Shown: positions 38,103 through 47,082 of the stretch, piece after piece
Layout of the letters: every line of letters starts with the position of its first letter
How positions within the stretch are numbered: position 1 is the first letter of the stretch
Source of the DNA: Fructilactobacillus myrtifloralis
Lineage (GTDB): Bacteria; Bacillota; Bacilli; Lactobacillales; Lactobacillaceae
Direction of reading: 5' to 3'
Assembly: GCF_024029335.1 (NCBI RefSeq)
Contig: NZ_CP097116.1
Coordinates: 62,001 to 126,000 of the forward strand
Length of the DNA stretch: 64,000 nt
Made by a program: the position numbers and the translations under genes
Notes under the pieces: model-generated
Databases searched by the model: none
Seen by the model: the letters and a program-made list of their open reading frames with translations, nothing else
Told to the model about the DNA's origin: nothing

Positions 38103-39272
38103 TTAAGGTTTTTTTAAGAGGTGGTGCGTTAAATACCAGGTCGTGAATAAGCCACCGGCGGTTAAAGCGGCCCCACCGAACCCGAGCGCAGCCATGCCCA
38201 AACTACCGACAATGAAGCTTCCACAGGCTGATCCGACGGCGATGCCTAGGTTGCTAAAGATGGGATTGAAGGACGAAGCTAGCACCAATGATTGGGGGTA
38301 ATCAGCCTCCGCAATGGACATGTAAAAAAGTTGTAACGTAGAGCCGGCCAGGTAGATGGTAAAGCCCATGATTAAGATGGCGCCCATCACCACCCAGGCA
38401 ACGTTAAAGCAGAGCGACGTTAGTAGCAGGGCCACTAACTGGAGACTGTAAAATTTGAGGCTTCGTTGTAAGCCATGGTTAGCTGCTAAATTTCCACTAT
38501 ACTGGTTACTTAATAACGAAGCAATTCCATACAGAACTAAGAAGATGGTCACAAAGCTCAGACTGTAGCCAAAGTGGTTAGTTAAGATGGGGGTTACGTA
38601 GGTATAAACGACGTACACGCCTCCCAAATTAAAGACGGGGATTAACACACCCAGTAAAATTCGGCGATCCGTGAGAATGTGAAACTGTTCGCTAAAATGT
38701 TGTACCGGTTGTTGGCGGAGCGTACCTGGCAAGGCTAGCTCAAAGCAGCCCAAGACTAGCAGTGCCAGTCCGGCAATGAGAAGGAAAATCAGTCGCCAGC
38801 CGAACAAACCACTTAACCAGGTTCCCGCGGGAACGCCAAAGACCGATGCGATGCTGAAACCGGAAAAGACCCAGGCTACGATCCAAGCCCGCTTTGTTAG
38901 CGGGGCAATGTGGGTCGCAAAGGTAATCGTAATCGAGATCGTAATCCCAGATACGAGGGCGGTGATGATCCGACTAATGGTCAGCACCATAAAGTTCGGT
39001 GCGAGGAAAGAAAGAACGTTTCCGCAAATGAAAATTCCGAGCACGATGTTCATAACCTGTTTGAGGGGGCGTTTTCCAATTAAAAGCGATAAAATGGGAG
39101 TTGAGATGGCATAGATGAGCGCAAAAACGGTTGTTAAAAATCCGACCTGCGCAAAACTAACGTGAAAAGTATGGGCAATGTCACCTAAGACCCCAATGAT
39201 GATAAATTCGCTCATCCCCAAGGTGAAGGCGATGGCAATCAGAATGAGGGTTTGGGTGCGAAATGATTTCAT
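38103..39272 (-). CDS. MFS transporter, DHA1 drug/sugar efflux type
   Basis: 389 aa, 12 membrane helices expected. N-terminal pattern TLGMSEFIIIGVLGDIA and the loop LIGKRPLKQ are typical of DHA1 efflux pumps (YdhP/AraJ-like). Substrate unknown. Divergent from the membrane protein at 39367. Confidence 0.86.
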   Translation of the reverse strand: MKSFRTQTLILIAIAFTLGMSEFIIIGVLGDIAHTFHVSFAQVGFLTTVFALIYAISTPILSLLIGKRPLKQVMNIVLGIFICGNVLSFLAPNFMVLTISRIITALVSGITISITITFATHIAPLTKRAWIVAWVFSGFSIASVFGVPAGTWLSGLFGWRLIFLLIAGLALLVLGCFELALPGTLRQQPVQHFSEQFHILTDRRILLGVLIPVFNLGGVYVVYTYVTPILTNHFGYSLSFVTIFLVLYGIASLLSNQYSGNLAANHGLQRSLKFYSLQLVALLLTSLCFNVAWVVMGAILIMGFTIYLAGSTLQLFYMSIAEADYPQSLVLASSFNPIFSNLGIAVGSACGSFIVGSLGMAALGFGGAALTAGGLFTTWYLTHHLLKKP

Positions 39273-39366
39273 AAATAAAACTCCTTTGACTAAAAGTAAC
39301 CGTTTATTTAGCTTAGCAAAAAATCCCCGAGGTCAAAAGCCCAAGAATGAATGAGGCGAAATAATT

Positions 39367-40968
39367 ATGATAACGAAACCACACCACTTAGCAAGGTGGC
39401 GAGCACTCTTCCTGTTAGGCTGGAGTGCCCTTTTGATTGGAATTTTTTCGTACAGTTCTCCGCTATACGATTTTAACTACACGGGCGATAACAATAATTA
39501 CCTAACGGTGGGGAAAGCCTTGATGCACGGACTAGTAACCTACCGGGACGTATTTGAACAAAAGGGTCCCTACGTTTACCTGTTGTATGGAATTGCGAGT
39601 CGGATCTCGTTTACGACCTTTTGGGGTGCGGCGCTCTTGGAGGTGCTCGGCCTCTGGCTAATTTTACTGGTAACCCAATCCTTAGCCCGCCGGTGGTTTG
39701 CATCCCGCGGAGCACTAATAATTGCCAGTGCGGCCCCCCTGTTAGTGCTGATGGAACCTTACTATAGTTACGGCGGGACCGTTGAATTTTGGGTCTATCC
39801 GGCAGTTTTGAGTGCGTTTTTAGTGGTTGTTACGGCCCAGCAGCTCCCTGATTTATCACGGTCTACGTGGTTCGGGCAGGGAATCTTAGTTGGAGTGGTG
39901 TTCTTATCTAAGTACAGCCTGCTGGGAACCTGGGTGGCGTTCTTTGGCTTTCTAACGGTGTGGTTGATGTGGCAACGGAACTGGCTGGGAATCTGGCGGA
40001 TGGTGCAGGGAGCTGGAGCAGGCTTTTTGCTCAGTGTCATTCCCTGGCTATGGTATTTTACTGCCCGGCATGGCTTGTCCGCGTTTGTCCGGGTTTACTT
40101 TGTGGATAATTTGACCCTCTACAGTAAGAACCAGGGCACGCCGCTGGTAAAAATCATGCATTCCGGAGCAGCGCTCGGCCACTTTTTGGTGGTTGAGCAA
40201 CCTGGATTACTGCTACTGGTCGTCGTTGGCCTAATCTGGTTGGTGCGGCGTTCAACCTTTGCAGCGCCCACAAAGTGGTTGTTAGGCACAATGATGCTGA
40301 GTGGAGCGGTCCTAGCTTTATACGGAGGCCAGTTTGGACCATATTACGACTTGGCGTACTTTCCGAGCATCCTCGTCTGTGCCATTTGGGCCCTGGTAGC
40401 AGTTAGAAACTGGAAGGGCCTTGCCAACCTGCAATTACGTAAGCTTCCGGTTAAACGAACCATGGTAGTAGCTTTAGGGGGAATCTTTGTCGGATTATTG
40501 CTGGTGAATCAGAATCCGTGGATGTCGCGCCTGGTCCCGAATAACCCTTCGGTAACGTTGCATCGCACGTCCCAGCGACAGGTTCCAGCCCAAATTCAAT
40601 TCGGCCGAATCATGCGTAACGAGAGTCACGGGCGGCCGACGCTCCTCACGTTTGATTTTTTAGAAAACGGTTTTTATCTGACCTCCGGAGCGTATCCGAC
40701 CGTTTATTTTTTTGAGAAAAACAACATTCCTGAGCAGAAGTTACCCGCCATGTTAGAAACGGGGGTGCGGGCGCTACGCCGCAAACAAGTCGAGTGGGTA
40801 GTGCTAGCGACTCCACCAACGGCTCACTGGGAGCAGGCCCCAAATCTACAAACTAGGGGCGGACGCGCCGGAATCAGGGCGGTGCACCAGAACTATCATT
40901 TAGTTGCGACTCATAGTCAGCTATCCCAGGGGAATCCCACGAAGTACTGGTTATTTCGGCGTAACTAA
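39367..40968 (+). CDS. Large integral membrane protein, likely GT-C-type glycosyltransferase
   Basis: 533 aa with about ten membrane helices and a soluble C-terminal part. After the first helix a short loop bears YTGDNNNYLTVGKAL, placed where GT-C enzymes (PMT/ArnT/GT39-like) hold a catalytic acidic residue. Probably transfers a polyprenyl-linked sugar to an envelope glycan; the acceptor is not visible from context. No glycan cluster is adjacent. Recognised only at the fold level. Confidence 0.6.
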   Translation: MITKPHHLARWRALFLLGWSALLIGIFSYSSPLYDFNYTGDNNNYLTVGKALMHGLVTYRDVFEQKGPYVYLLYGIASRISFTTFWGAALLEVLGLWLILLVTQSLARRWFASRGALIIASAAPLLVLMEPYYSYGGTVEFWVYPAVLSAFLVVVTAQQLPDLSRSTWFGQGILVGVVFLSKYSLLGTWVAFFGFLTVWLMWQRNWLGIWRMVQGAGAGFLLSVIPWLWYFTARHGLSAFVRVYFVDNLTLYSKNQGTPLVKIMHSGAALGHFLVVEQPGLLLLVVVGLIWLVRRSTFAAPTKWLLGTMMLSGAVLALYGGQFGPYYDLAYFPSILVCAIWALVAVRNWKGLANLQLRKLPVKRTMVVALGGIFVGLLLVNQNPWMSRLVPNNPSVTLHRTSQRQVPAQIQFGRIMRNESHGRPTLLTFDFLENGFYLTSGAYPTVYFFEKNNIPEQKLPAMLETGVRALRRKQVEWVVLATPPTAHWEQAPNLQTRGGRAGIRAVHQNYHLVATHSQLSQGNPTKYWLFRRN

Positions 40969-40998
40969 AAAGAGGTTTCTGGTGAGAAACCTCTTTTT
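40967..40998. terminator. Bidirectional terminator
   Basis: AAAAAGAGGTTTCT / GAGAAACCTCTTTTT; serves the plus-strand membrane gene and the minus-strand yslB. Confidence 0.88.
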
Positions 40999-41000
40999 AG

Positions 41001-41498
41001 TTACGATTGTTCGGGTTGCGGGAAGGTAACTGGTGGTTGGGAAGCCCGGTCAGGGGCGGGTTGGTTCGGATCAGACACCACGGTAATGGCGATGGAACCA
41101 TTTAGTTTCTTTTTGGCCTCGGCCTCAGAGACCCACCCGCGACTTTGTTCCTGAGTTTGGGCGAGGAACCCGGTTTCCAACATAAAATCGCAGTCCTTAT
41201 TCATTTTTAAGCGCGTGGTTACCACGGGACCACTGAGATTCCAGACCGTTTTTTGCTCTGTAGCGGTCTGCTGGGTTAAGGTGCCCCACTGGTTAGCGGC
41301 AAAAAAGGCGGGTAAATCATCCGGGGTCACCGGCAACTTAAGGGCTAGATTTTTACCGGCCCAGTATAAAATATCTCCAAGATCATCCTGTAAGAGATCG
41401 GGGAGGAGTTCGTCGCGCAAAATAAAGCTGTTCCAGCCATTTAAATCGGGGACGAGCGCTTGGTACTTATTAAAATCACTCTGGTTCTGTTTACTCAT
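41001..41498 (-). CDS. yslB: YslB family protein (DUF2507)
   Basis: 165 aa soluble protein. DUF2507 features include the LRDELLPDLL and ILYWAGK segments. Function unknown; in Firmicutes yslB neighbours the glutamate racemase gene, as here, though divergent. The tail is Pro/Gln-rich and variable. Confidence 0.8.
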   Translation of the reverse strand: MSKQNQSDFNKYQALVPDLNGWNSFILRDELLPDLLQDDLGDILYWAGKNLALKLPVTPDDLPAFFAANQWGTLTQQTATEQKTVWNLSGPVVTTRLKMNKDCDFMLETGFLAQTQEQSRGWVSEAEAKKKLNGSIAITVVSDPNQPAPDRASQPPVTFPQPEQS

Positions 41499-41580
41499 AA
41501 AGTTAGGTGCTCCAATCCAAAAATACTTCGGCTTTCATTCTATCACATGGACCAAGTGAAAAAGAATTATTTAGATATAG

Positions 41581-41586
41581 TATAAT
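41581..41586 (+). promoter_or_regulatory. -10 element for murI-xtp
   Basis: TATAAT, with no convincing -35. Confidence 0.5.
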
Positions 41587-41611
41587 AGGTTTAACGAAAG
41601 GGGAAATTAAA

Positions 41612-42427
41612 ATGAACTCAGCGCCACTTGCTTTTATGGATTCCGGCGTCGGGGGGTTAACCATTTTAAAACCAGCGATGGCGCGGTTACCAAGTGAGAG
41701 TACGTTGTTTTTTGGTGACGAAGCGCATCTTCCGTACGGTGAGAAACAACCGCAGCAGGTGATTGATTATTCACTAGCCATCGGTCGTTTTTTTGCTGCC
41801 CGCCACGCTAAAATGATGATTATCGCCTGTAATACCGCCTCAGCCTTAGCTCTACCAACGTTACAAACCCAGTTACCATTTCCAGTGCTCGGAGTGGTGG
41901 AACCGGGAAGCCAAACGGCCGTGCAAGCGAGTTCCAATCACAAGATTGGAGTAATTGCGACGCGAGCAACCGTGACCAGTCATGCTTACCGTGATGCTAT
42001 TAACCAGTTGGACCCAGTGGCAGAGGTAGTTGAAGTAGCTTGTCCAACCTTTATTCCGTTAGTAGAAAAGGGCCAGTACAGCGGGCAAGCGGTTCGGGAT
42101 TTGATTGCAGCTGGGTTGCAACCCCTCCAAGGGAGCGGGATTGATACACTTGTGTTGGGATGTACGCACTTTCCGATCATTCAGGATTTGATCCAGGCGG
42201 AACTTGGACCGAAGGTAACCCTCGTTGATCCTGGAGCTGCGACCATTGAGCAAGCCACTCAGTGGTTAACTGAGCATGAGCAGCTGGCTGGGAACCAAAC
42301 CCCGTACCATGATTACTATACTTCTAGTGATCCCGCTCACTTCCAACGGGTGGGATCAGAATGGCTAAAACGAAAGGTGGAAGCTCAGTTGGTAACGCCA
42401 AACCAACTAACTCAAGATGACCAATAA
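41612..42427 (+). CDS. murI: Glutamate racemase
   Basis: Makes D-glutamate for peptidoglycan. 271 aa from ATG 41612 (MNSAPLAF) with AAAGGGG; the frame is open further upstream into the intergenic region. Motifs DSGVGGLT, catalytic cysteines in ACNTASA and LGCTHFP. Confidence 0.95.
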   Translation: MNSAPLAFMDSGVGGLTILKPAMARLPSESTLFFGDEAHLPYGEKQPQQVIDYSLAIGRFFAARHAKMMIIACNTASALALPTLQTQLPFPVLGVVEPGSQTAVQASSNHKIGVIATRATVTSHAYRDAINQLDPVAEVVEVACPTFIPLVEKGQYSGQAVRDLIAAGLQPLQGSGIDTLVLGCTHFPIIQDLIQAELGPKVTLVDPGAATIEQATQWLTEHEQLAGNQTPYHDYYTSSDPAHFQRVGSEWLKRKVEAQLVTPNQLTQDDQ

Positions 42428-43010
42428 CAAAGAAATTGTAATTGCCTCTGGCAATCAAAATAAGATTCGGGAATTTACAGAAATGTTGGCGCCGTTGGGC
42501 TTTCAGGTCAAGTCTATCGCTGATTTTACGGAGTTGCCTGACATTGACGAAACCGGAACCAGTTTTGAGGAAAACGCGACCATTAAAGCACAAACGGTGG
42601 CCCAAGCGTTACAGGTGCCAGTGCTGGCCGATGATTCTGGTCTAGTGGTTCCCGCCATTAACGGCGAACCGGGGATTTATTCCGCGCGCTATGCCGGTGA
42701 TCATGATGATGCGGCCAATAATCGAAAGTTACTTCAGCGGTTACAGCGCTCAGATGATCGCAATGCATACTTTCACACCTCCCTGGTGGTGATGAAGCCA
42801 ACTGGAGAGAAGTTGCACGTCACGGGTATTGTATCCGGTGAAATCTTAACCGCGCCACGGGGGCAGAATGGCTTTGGGTATGATCCGTTATTTTACGTGC
42901 CCGCGTTAAATAAGACCCTCGCAGAACTAACGGATGACGAAAAGAATCAGGTCAGTCACCGGGGGCGAGCTTTAGAAAAGTTGCAACAAGTCCTGACGGA
43001 TTGGTGGTAA
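42417..43010 (+). CDS. XTP/dITP diphosphatase (Ham1/RdgB)
   Basis: Removes deaminated purine nucleotides. 197 aa; begins inside murI (11-base overlap), so probably coupled. Motifs ASGNQNKIREF, DDSGLVV, and GFGYDPLFY. murI-rdgB pairing is usual in lactobacilli. Confidence 0.94.
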   Translation: MTNNKEIVIASGNQNKIREFTEMLAPLGFQVKSIADFTELPDIDETGTSFEENATIKAQTVAQALQVPVLADDSGLVVPAINGEPGIYSARYAGDHDDAANNRKLLQRLQRSDDRNAYFHTSLVVMKPTGEKLHVTGIVSGEILTAPRGQNGFGYDPLFYVPALNKTLAELTDDEKNQVSHRGRALEKLQQVLTDWW

Positions 43011-43049
43011 AAAAGAAGCACAACCATGAATTGGTTGTGCTTCTTTTTT
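43009..43049. terminator. Bidirectional terminator
   Basis: Eighteen-base arms AAAAAAGAAGCACAACCA / TGGTTGTGCTTCTTTTTT, between convergent genes; overlaps the xtp stop codon. Confidence 0.9.
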
Positions 43050-44026
43050 TATTTCATTTTGAAAGGCGTAGCAGTTGCTTGTGAAGAAGCTGGTGGGGTT
43101 GGTTTCTTCGGTGGTTGTACGGTTTGCGGTGAGAGGGGCAGCTCGATGCCCGCTTGTTGCAGGGCAGTTAGGTAGGCTTGGAGATAATCAGCTTGGACGT
43201 TATCCTCACTGCCACTTTTACAAGTAATGCAAGCCTGGACAGCCAGGGAACCATCGGCAAGGTAGACGGTCCCAAAGACCAAAGGATCACCAATCACATT
43301 GTGATCTTTACCGGCCTTGTCTTCGTTAACCTGGTCCATGATTGTTTCAATTTTTTTAATCGGAGCATCGGGCGTAATCCGGATGTCAATCAGGGTAGTT
43401 AAGTTTCCCCGGGAGAGATTGGCGATACTGGTAATGTTGCGGTTGGGAATGAAATTGAGCGTTCCATCAGCGCTCCGAATCTGGGTAGTGCGAAGCCCCA
43501 CGGCACTCACAAACCCGTTAATGGCATTGATAGTTACGTGTTCACCGACCTCAATTTGTCGTTCTGACAAAATGAAGAAGCCGCTGACGATGTCACTCAC
43601 AAATCCTTGGGCGCCGAGCCCAATTGCTAAACTGAAGATCCCCGCGCCGGCAATTAACGTTCCCACCGGAATTCCCATTACCGATAAGATCGAATAGAGC
43701 CAGAAGAAAATAATCACATAGTTGTACGCATTTTGGAGCAGACTATAGATGGTTTTACTCCGCTTGCGTCCTGATGACTTGGCGGGATCGGGATGCTGGG
43801 CTTTTTTAACGTCGGCATGGTGAAAAATGTGGTAAATAATACTTCTTCCCACCCGAGCAATAATCAAGAAGAGCAGTGAGAGAAGCACGATGGTGATTAC
43901 TTTGGAAGTTAGTGTTGCTAAAATTTGATCCCAATTAAAACTATTAAGATAGTTGTTGATAAAATTATTGTTAGTGTAGTGCACCAACTGACTGTTATTT
44001 TGTTGCATTAAGACTGGGATTTTCAT
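43049..44026 (-). CDS. Small-conductance mechanosensitive channel (MscS family)
   Basis: 325 aa from ATG 44026 (MKIPVLM), with GAGGA 8 bases upstream; an in-frame ATG at 44038 is the alternative. Three membrane helices, the Gly/Ala-rich pore helix (LIAGAGIFSLAIGLGAQG) and the beta domain. The C-terminus is a Pro/Thr-rich tail. Osmotic safety valve. Confidence 0.92.
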   Translation of the reverse strand: MKIPVLMQQNNSQLVHYTNNNFINNYLNSFNWDQILATLTSKVITIVLLSLLFLIIARVGRSIIYHIFHHADVKKAQHPDPAKSSGRKRSKTIYSLLQNAYNYVIIFFWLYSILSVMGIPVGTLIAGAGIFSLAIGLGAQGFVSDIVSGFFILSERQIEVGEHVTINAINGFVSAVGLRTTQIRSADGTLNFIPNRNITSIANLSRGNLTTLIDIRITPDAPIKKIETIMDQVNEDKAGKDHNVIGDPLVFGTVYLADGSLAVQACITCKSGSEDNVQADYLQAYLTALQQAGIELPLSPQTVQPPKKPTPPASSQATATPFKMK

Positions 44027-44179
44027 AGTGATCCTCATTTCTATTTAGGTTATTGTCCCATTTTAGCAAAAAACGGGCCCGAAATTAAAGATTGGCGATG
44101 GTTAAAATCGGTTTAAGATTGTTTTAAATTATGATTAATGCTATTCTTAACCTGTTAGAAACCATCTAGGAGGTAAATT

Positions 44180-44599
44180 ATGACAATTGGAGGAATTGCA
44201 GCTTTGATCGCTGCTTTAGCATTTTTGCTGTTAGTAATCTTTTTATGCGTTACCTTGGTCCATGTTGTGAAGGTATTGGATGGCGTTTCACAGAACTTAG
44301 AAAAAGTGACGGGTGACATTAACGCCCTTAGCCACCAAACCGATGAATTGTTAGGCACTGTCAATGCCAAAATCAACCAAGTTGATCCTGTTTTTCAGGC
44401 GGCTGCTGACATTGGCACGACAGTTTCAGACGTGAACAACGGGACACGGAAAGCGGTTGAAAACTTGAAAAAGCGGGTGGAATTAGTTACCAAAACGTCT
44501 GTGTTTAGCATTGCGACTAACCAAATTTCCAAGCGTTTTTCCAAAGCAAAGCGGAAAAAACAAAATAAAACCAGCCAACCAGCGAAAACGAAGGCTTAA
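44180..44599 (+). CDS. DUF948 family membrane-anchored protein
   Basis: 139 aa: N-terminal membrane helix (about 5-28) then an amphipathic helical region resembling a methyl-accepting chemotaxis or plasmid-segregation coil, and a basic tail. DUF948 proteins are common next to YtxH-like proteins in Firmicutes; role in the envelope is unclear. GGAGG upstream. Confidence 0.85.
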   Translation: MTIGGIAALIAALAFLLLVIFLCVTLVHVVKVLDGVSQNLEKVTGDINALSHQTDELLGTVNAKINQVDPVFQAAADIGTTVSDVNNGTRKAVENLKKRVELVTKTSVFSIATNQISKRFSKAKRKKQNKTSQPAKTKA

Positions 44600-44614
44600 T
44601 ATAGGAGAAAAGTT

Positions 44615-45070
44615 ATGGACATGAAAAAAGGATTATTGCTCGGGGGCTTATTAGGTGGCGCAGCTGCTTACTTGGCCTTTCGGACTTTAGATGCTGAACA
44701 ACAACAAGCTCTTCGCAACCGGGTCTTAGAATCAGCTGAAGACGCTAAGGATCGGGCCGTTGACTATGCTTACTACGCCGCCGATACTTTAGCCGATGCT
44801 AAGGACATGGTAAGTGATAAGGTGGATGATTATCGGGATTCGTTAAACGATACCTCGGTCAAAGTTAGTGATAAGTTGAACGACTTAAAGGATGATTTGA
44901 GTCAACTGCAAGAATACCTAAACGTACTACCATTAACCAAGCAACAATTGGCTGATGAAGAAAAAGACGACGAAGCGGACGACATTACCGTTGATATGGA
45001 CGATGCTTTTAGTCCGAAAAATGATGGTGATGATCCTGTGGTTCCACCCCACGCTGATCACCGTAAATAA
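44615..45070 (+). CDS. YtxH-like general stress/envelope protein
   Basis: 151 aa. Glycine-rich membrane-proximal helix near the N-terminus (KKGLLLGGLLGGAAAYLAF), long amphipathic helices, and an acidic Asp/Glu-rich tail. 15 bases after the DUF948 gene, so one operon. Confidence 0.75.
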   Translation: MDMKKGLLLGGLLGGAAAYLAFRTLDAEQQQALRNRVLESAEDAKDRAVDYAYYAADTLADAKDMVSDKVDDYRDSLNDTSVKVSDKLNDLKDDLSQLQEYLNVLPLTKQQLADEEKDDEADDITVDMDDAFSPKNDGDDPVVPPHADHRK

Positions 45071-45079
45071 GCGCACCCC

Positions 45080-45106
45080 AAAAGGCTCCGGTAGGGAGCT
45101 TTTTTT
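45080..45106 (+). terminator. Terminator after the YtxH-like gene
   Basis: AAAGGCTCC / GGGAGCTTT stem with one bulged G and a T run. Confidence 0.7.
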
Positions 45107-45118
45107 GTGACTAAAATC

Positions 45119-45147
45119 TTGAATGAAACCGGTTTCTTTGGTATCGT
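45119..45147 (+). promoter_or_regulatory. ccpA promoter
   Basis: TTGAAT 45119-45124, 17-base spacer, TATCGT 45142-45147. The cre palindrome occupies the spacer. Confidence 0.65.
45124..45137 (+). promoter_or_regulatory. cre site in the ccpA promoter (autoregulation)
   Basis: TGAAACCGGTTTCT matches the catabolite-responsive consensus TGWNANCGNTNWCA at 13 of 14 positions. Lying between -35 and -10 it should repress ccpA when CcpA is active. Confidence 0.75.
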
Positions 45148-45185
45148 AGTAGTATCGCGATCCAATTTAGAAATGAGGGAGTGCT

Positions 45186-46193
45186 GTGAAAAAGAAACAA
45201 ACGGTGACTATTTATGATGTGGCCCGTGAAGCCCATGTTTCGATGGCAACGGTGTCACGAGTGGTTAACCATAATCACAACGTTAAACCGGCCACCGAAC
45301 AGAAGGTCATGGAAGTTGTGAAGCGGCTTAACTACCGCCCGAATGACGTGGCACGGGGGTTAGCTAGTAAGAAAACCACTACGGTGGGGGTAATTATTCC
45401 AAACGTCACCAATTCGTATTTTGCGGCCCTCGCGCGTGGGATTGATGACATCGCCGAAATGTATCAGTACAACATCATCCTGACTAATTCCGATGGTGAC
45501 GAGCAAAAGGAAGTCAAAGCACTAAATACCCTATATTCTAAACAAGTGGATGGGATCATTTTCATGGGTCATGAATTGTGCCCAGCGGTGCGGGCGGAAT
45601 TTGAAGCCGAACGCATTCCTGTCGTACTAGCAGGATCGGTTGATCAAGACAATGAATTTCCCAATGTCAACATTGATTACCAGGCGGCCGTTCATAATCA
45701 GGTAAGTAATTTATTGGCCAGTGGAAACCAGCGGATTGCCTTTGTGGCCGGAGAACTGGATCGGTCGATTAATCGAGACTTTCGAATTCCGGGTTACCAG
45801 ACGGCTCTGGCTGCGCATCAGCAACCGATTGCACCCGAGTTGTTATTTGAAGCTGGTGATTATGACGAAGGATATGCCCTCTGTGATGATTTAGTTGCAA
45901 ATCAGGTTACGGCGGCCATGGTGAGCAATGATGAAGCGGCGGCCGGAATTATGAACGGAATGAATGACCGGGGAATCACGGTACCGGAGCAGTTTGAGGT
46001 GGCCACGAGCGATAACACGAAGTTAACCGAAATGACCCGGCCCACGTTGTCGACGATTACCCAGCCGCTGTATGACGTGGGGGCCGTGGCAATGCGGTTA
46101 TTGACGAAGCTCATGGACAACGAGGTCGTGGAGCAAAAACAAGTCTTATTACCATTTGGACTGAAGCAACGGGGCTCTACTAAAGCCTCCTAA
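45186..46193 (+). CDS. ccpA: Catabolite control protein A (LacI family)
   Basis: 335 aa, GTG start with GAGGGA upstream. [24 protein letters not shown] at the N-terminus, hinge helix with the LASKKT segment, periplasmic-binding-fold effector domain. Global carbon regulator with HPr-Ser-P. In many lactobacilli ccpA is divergent from pepQ; here the upstream genes are co-directional instead. Confidence 0.94.
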   Translation: MKKKQTVTIYDVAREAHVSMATVSRVVNHNHNVKPATEQKVMEVVKRLNYRPNDVARGLASKKTTTVGVIIPNVTNSYFAALARGIDDIAEMYQYNIILTNSDGDEQKEVKALNTLYSKQVDGIIFMGHELCPAVRAEFEAERIPVVLAGSVDQDNEFPNVNIDYQAAVHNQVSNLLASGNQRIAFVAGELDRSINRDFRIPGYQTALAAHQQPIAPELLFEAGDYDEGYALCDDLVANQVTAAMVSNDEAAAGIMNGMNDRGITVPEQFEVATSDNTKLTEMTRPTLSTITQPLYDVGAVAMRLLTKLMDNEVVEQKQVLLPFGLKQRGSTKAS

Positions 46194-46194
46194 T

Positions 46195-46223
46195 TTGCTT
46201 GTAACGGTAGTTGTTGCTATAAT
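46195..46223 (+). promoter_or_regulatory. Promoter for yebC
   Basis: TTGCTT 46195-46200, 17-base spacer, TATAAT 46218-46223 with upstream TG. Confidence 0.75.
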
Positions 46224-46263
46224 TAAAGGTGTTAATTTCGAATCAAGAAAGGAGTGCTGTAGG

Positions 46264-47001
46264 ATGTCAGGACATTCAAAATGGCATAACATTCAAGGGC
46301 GGAAAAACGCTCAAGATGCTAAAAGAGGAAAGATTTTCCAAAAGATTTCTAGAAATTTGTATCAAGCCGCTAAGGCGGGTGGCGTTGACCCTGATGGCAA
46401 TCCCCAGTTACGGTTAGAGCTGGAAAAAGCCCGGGCAGCTAACATGCCAAAGGATAACGTCCAACGAGCTCTCGATAAAGCTTCTGGAGTCGGAGGCGCT
46501 AAGTTTGAGGAAGTTACGTACGAAGGTTACGGACCAGGGGGAACGGCTGTCATGGTTTCTACCCTGACTGATAACAAAAACCGGACGGCTTCCGCAGTTC
46601 GGTCCGCCTTTTCCCACCATGGTGGGTCACTCGGAACGAATGGTTCCGTTTCATACATGTTTGACCGGAAAGGTTACATTGTAATCCTGCGGGACCAAAC
46701 CGATGACGATGAAGATACCATGTTATTGGCGGCCCTTGATGCGGGAGCTGATGACATGAAGGCTACTGATGATGAGTACCAAATCTTTACCGAACCAGGT
46801 AACATGGCAGCGGTTCGGGATGCCTTACAAGAAGCTGGTTATCAATTAGATAACTCTGAAGTTCGGCTGTTCCCGCAAACGACGACGGAAGTGCCAGAGG
46901 ATAAGGTTTCTCAATACACCGGTTTAATTGATGAACTGTCTGACAATGATGACGTTCAAGACGTGTATGAAGCAGCCGTTTTACCAGAAGACGTTAAATA
47001 A
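46264..47001 (+). CDS. YebC/PmpR family regulator / translation factor
   Basis: 245 aa from ATG 46264 (MSGHSKW, the invariant N-terminus). GGAG site upstream; the frame is open to 46195 but that region is promoter. The family is annotated as a DNA-binding regulator, and recent work on relatives ties it to relief of ribosome stalling at prolines. Upstream of comG, as in other lactobacilli. Confidence 0.94.
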   Translation: MSGHSKWHNIQGRKNAQDAKRGKIFQKISRNLYQAAKAGGVDPDGNPQLRLELEKARAANMPKDNVQRALDKASGVGGAKFEEVTYEGYGPGGTAVMVSTLTDNKNRTASAVRSAFSHHGGSLGTNGSVSYMFDRKGYIVILRDQTDDDEDTMLLAALDAGADDMKATDDEYQIFTEPGNMAAVRDALQEAGYQLDNSEVRLFPQTTTEVPEDKVSQYTGLIDELSDNDDVQDVYEAAVLPEDVK

Positions 47002-47014
47002 ATAATTATTTAAG

Positions 47015-47051
47015 AAAAAGTCGCAATCTGAATGAAGATTGCGGCTTTTTT
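47015..47051 (+). terminator. Terminator after yebC
   Basis: AAAAAGTCGCAATC / GATTGCGGCTTTTTT stem. It leaves about 30 bases before comGA. Confidence 0.85.
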
Positions 47052-47082
47052 GCGTATTTAGGGGCAAAGGATGTGAAACGGG

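Noticed and set aside
47045-47082. Competence sigma-factor (cin-box) promoter ahead of comGA
   Set aside because: GCGTATTT resembles TACGAATA at too few positions, and the previous terminator leaves only about 30 bases. No clear sigma-A promoter either, so comG control stays open.
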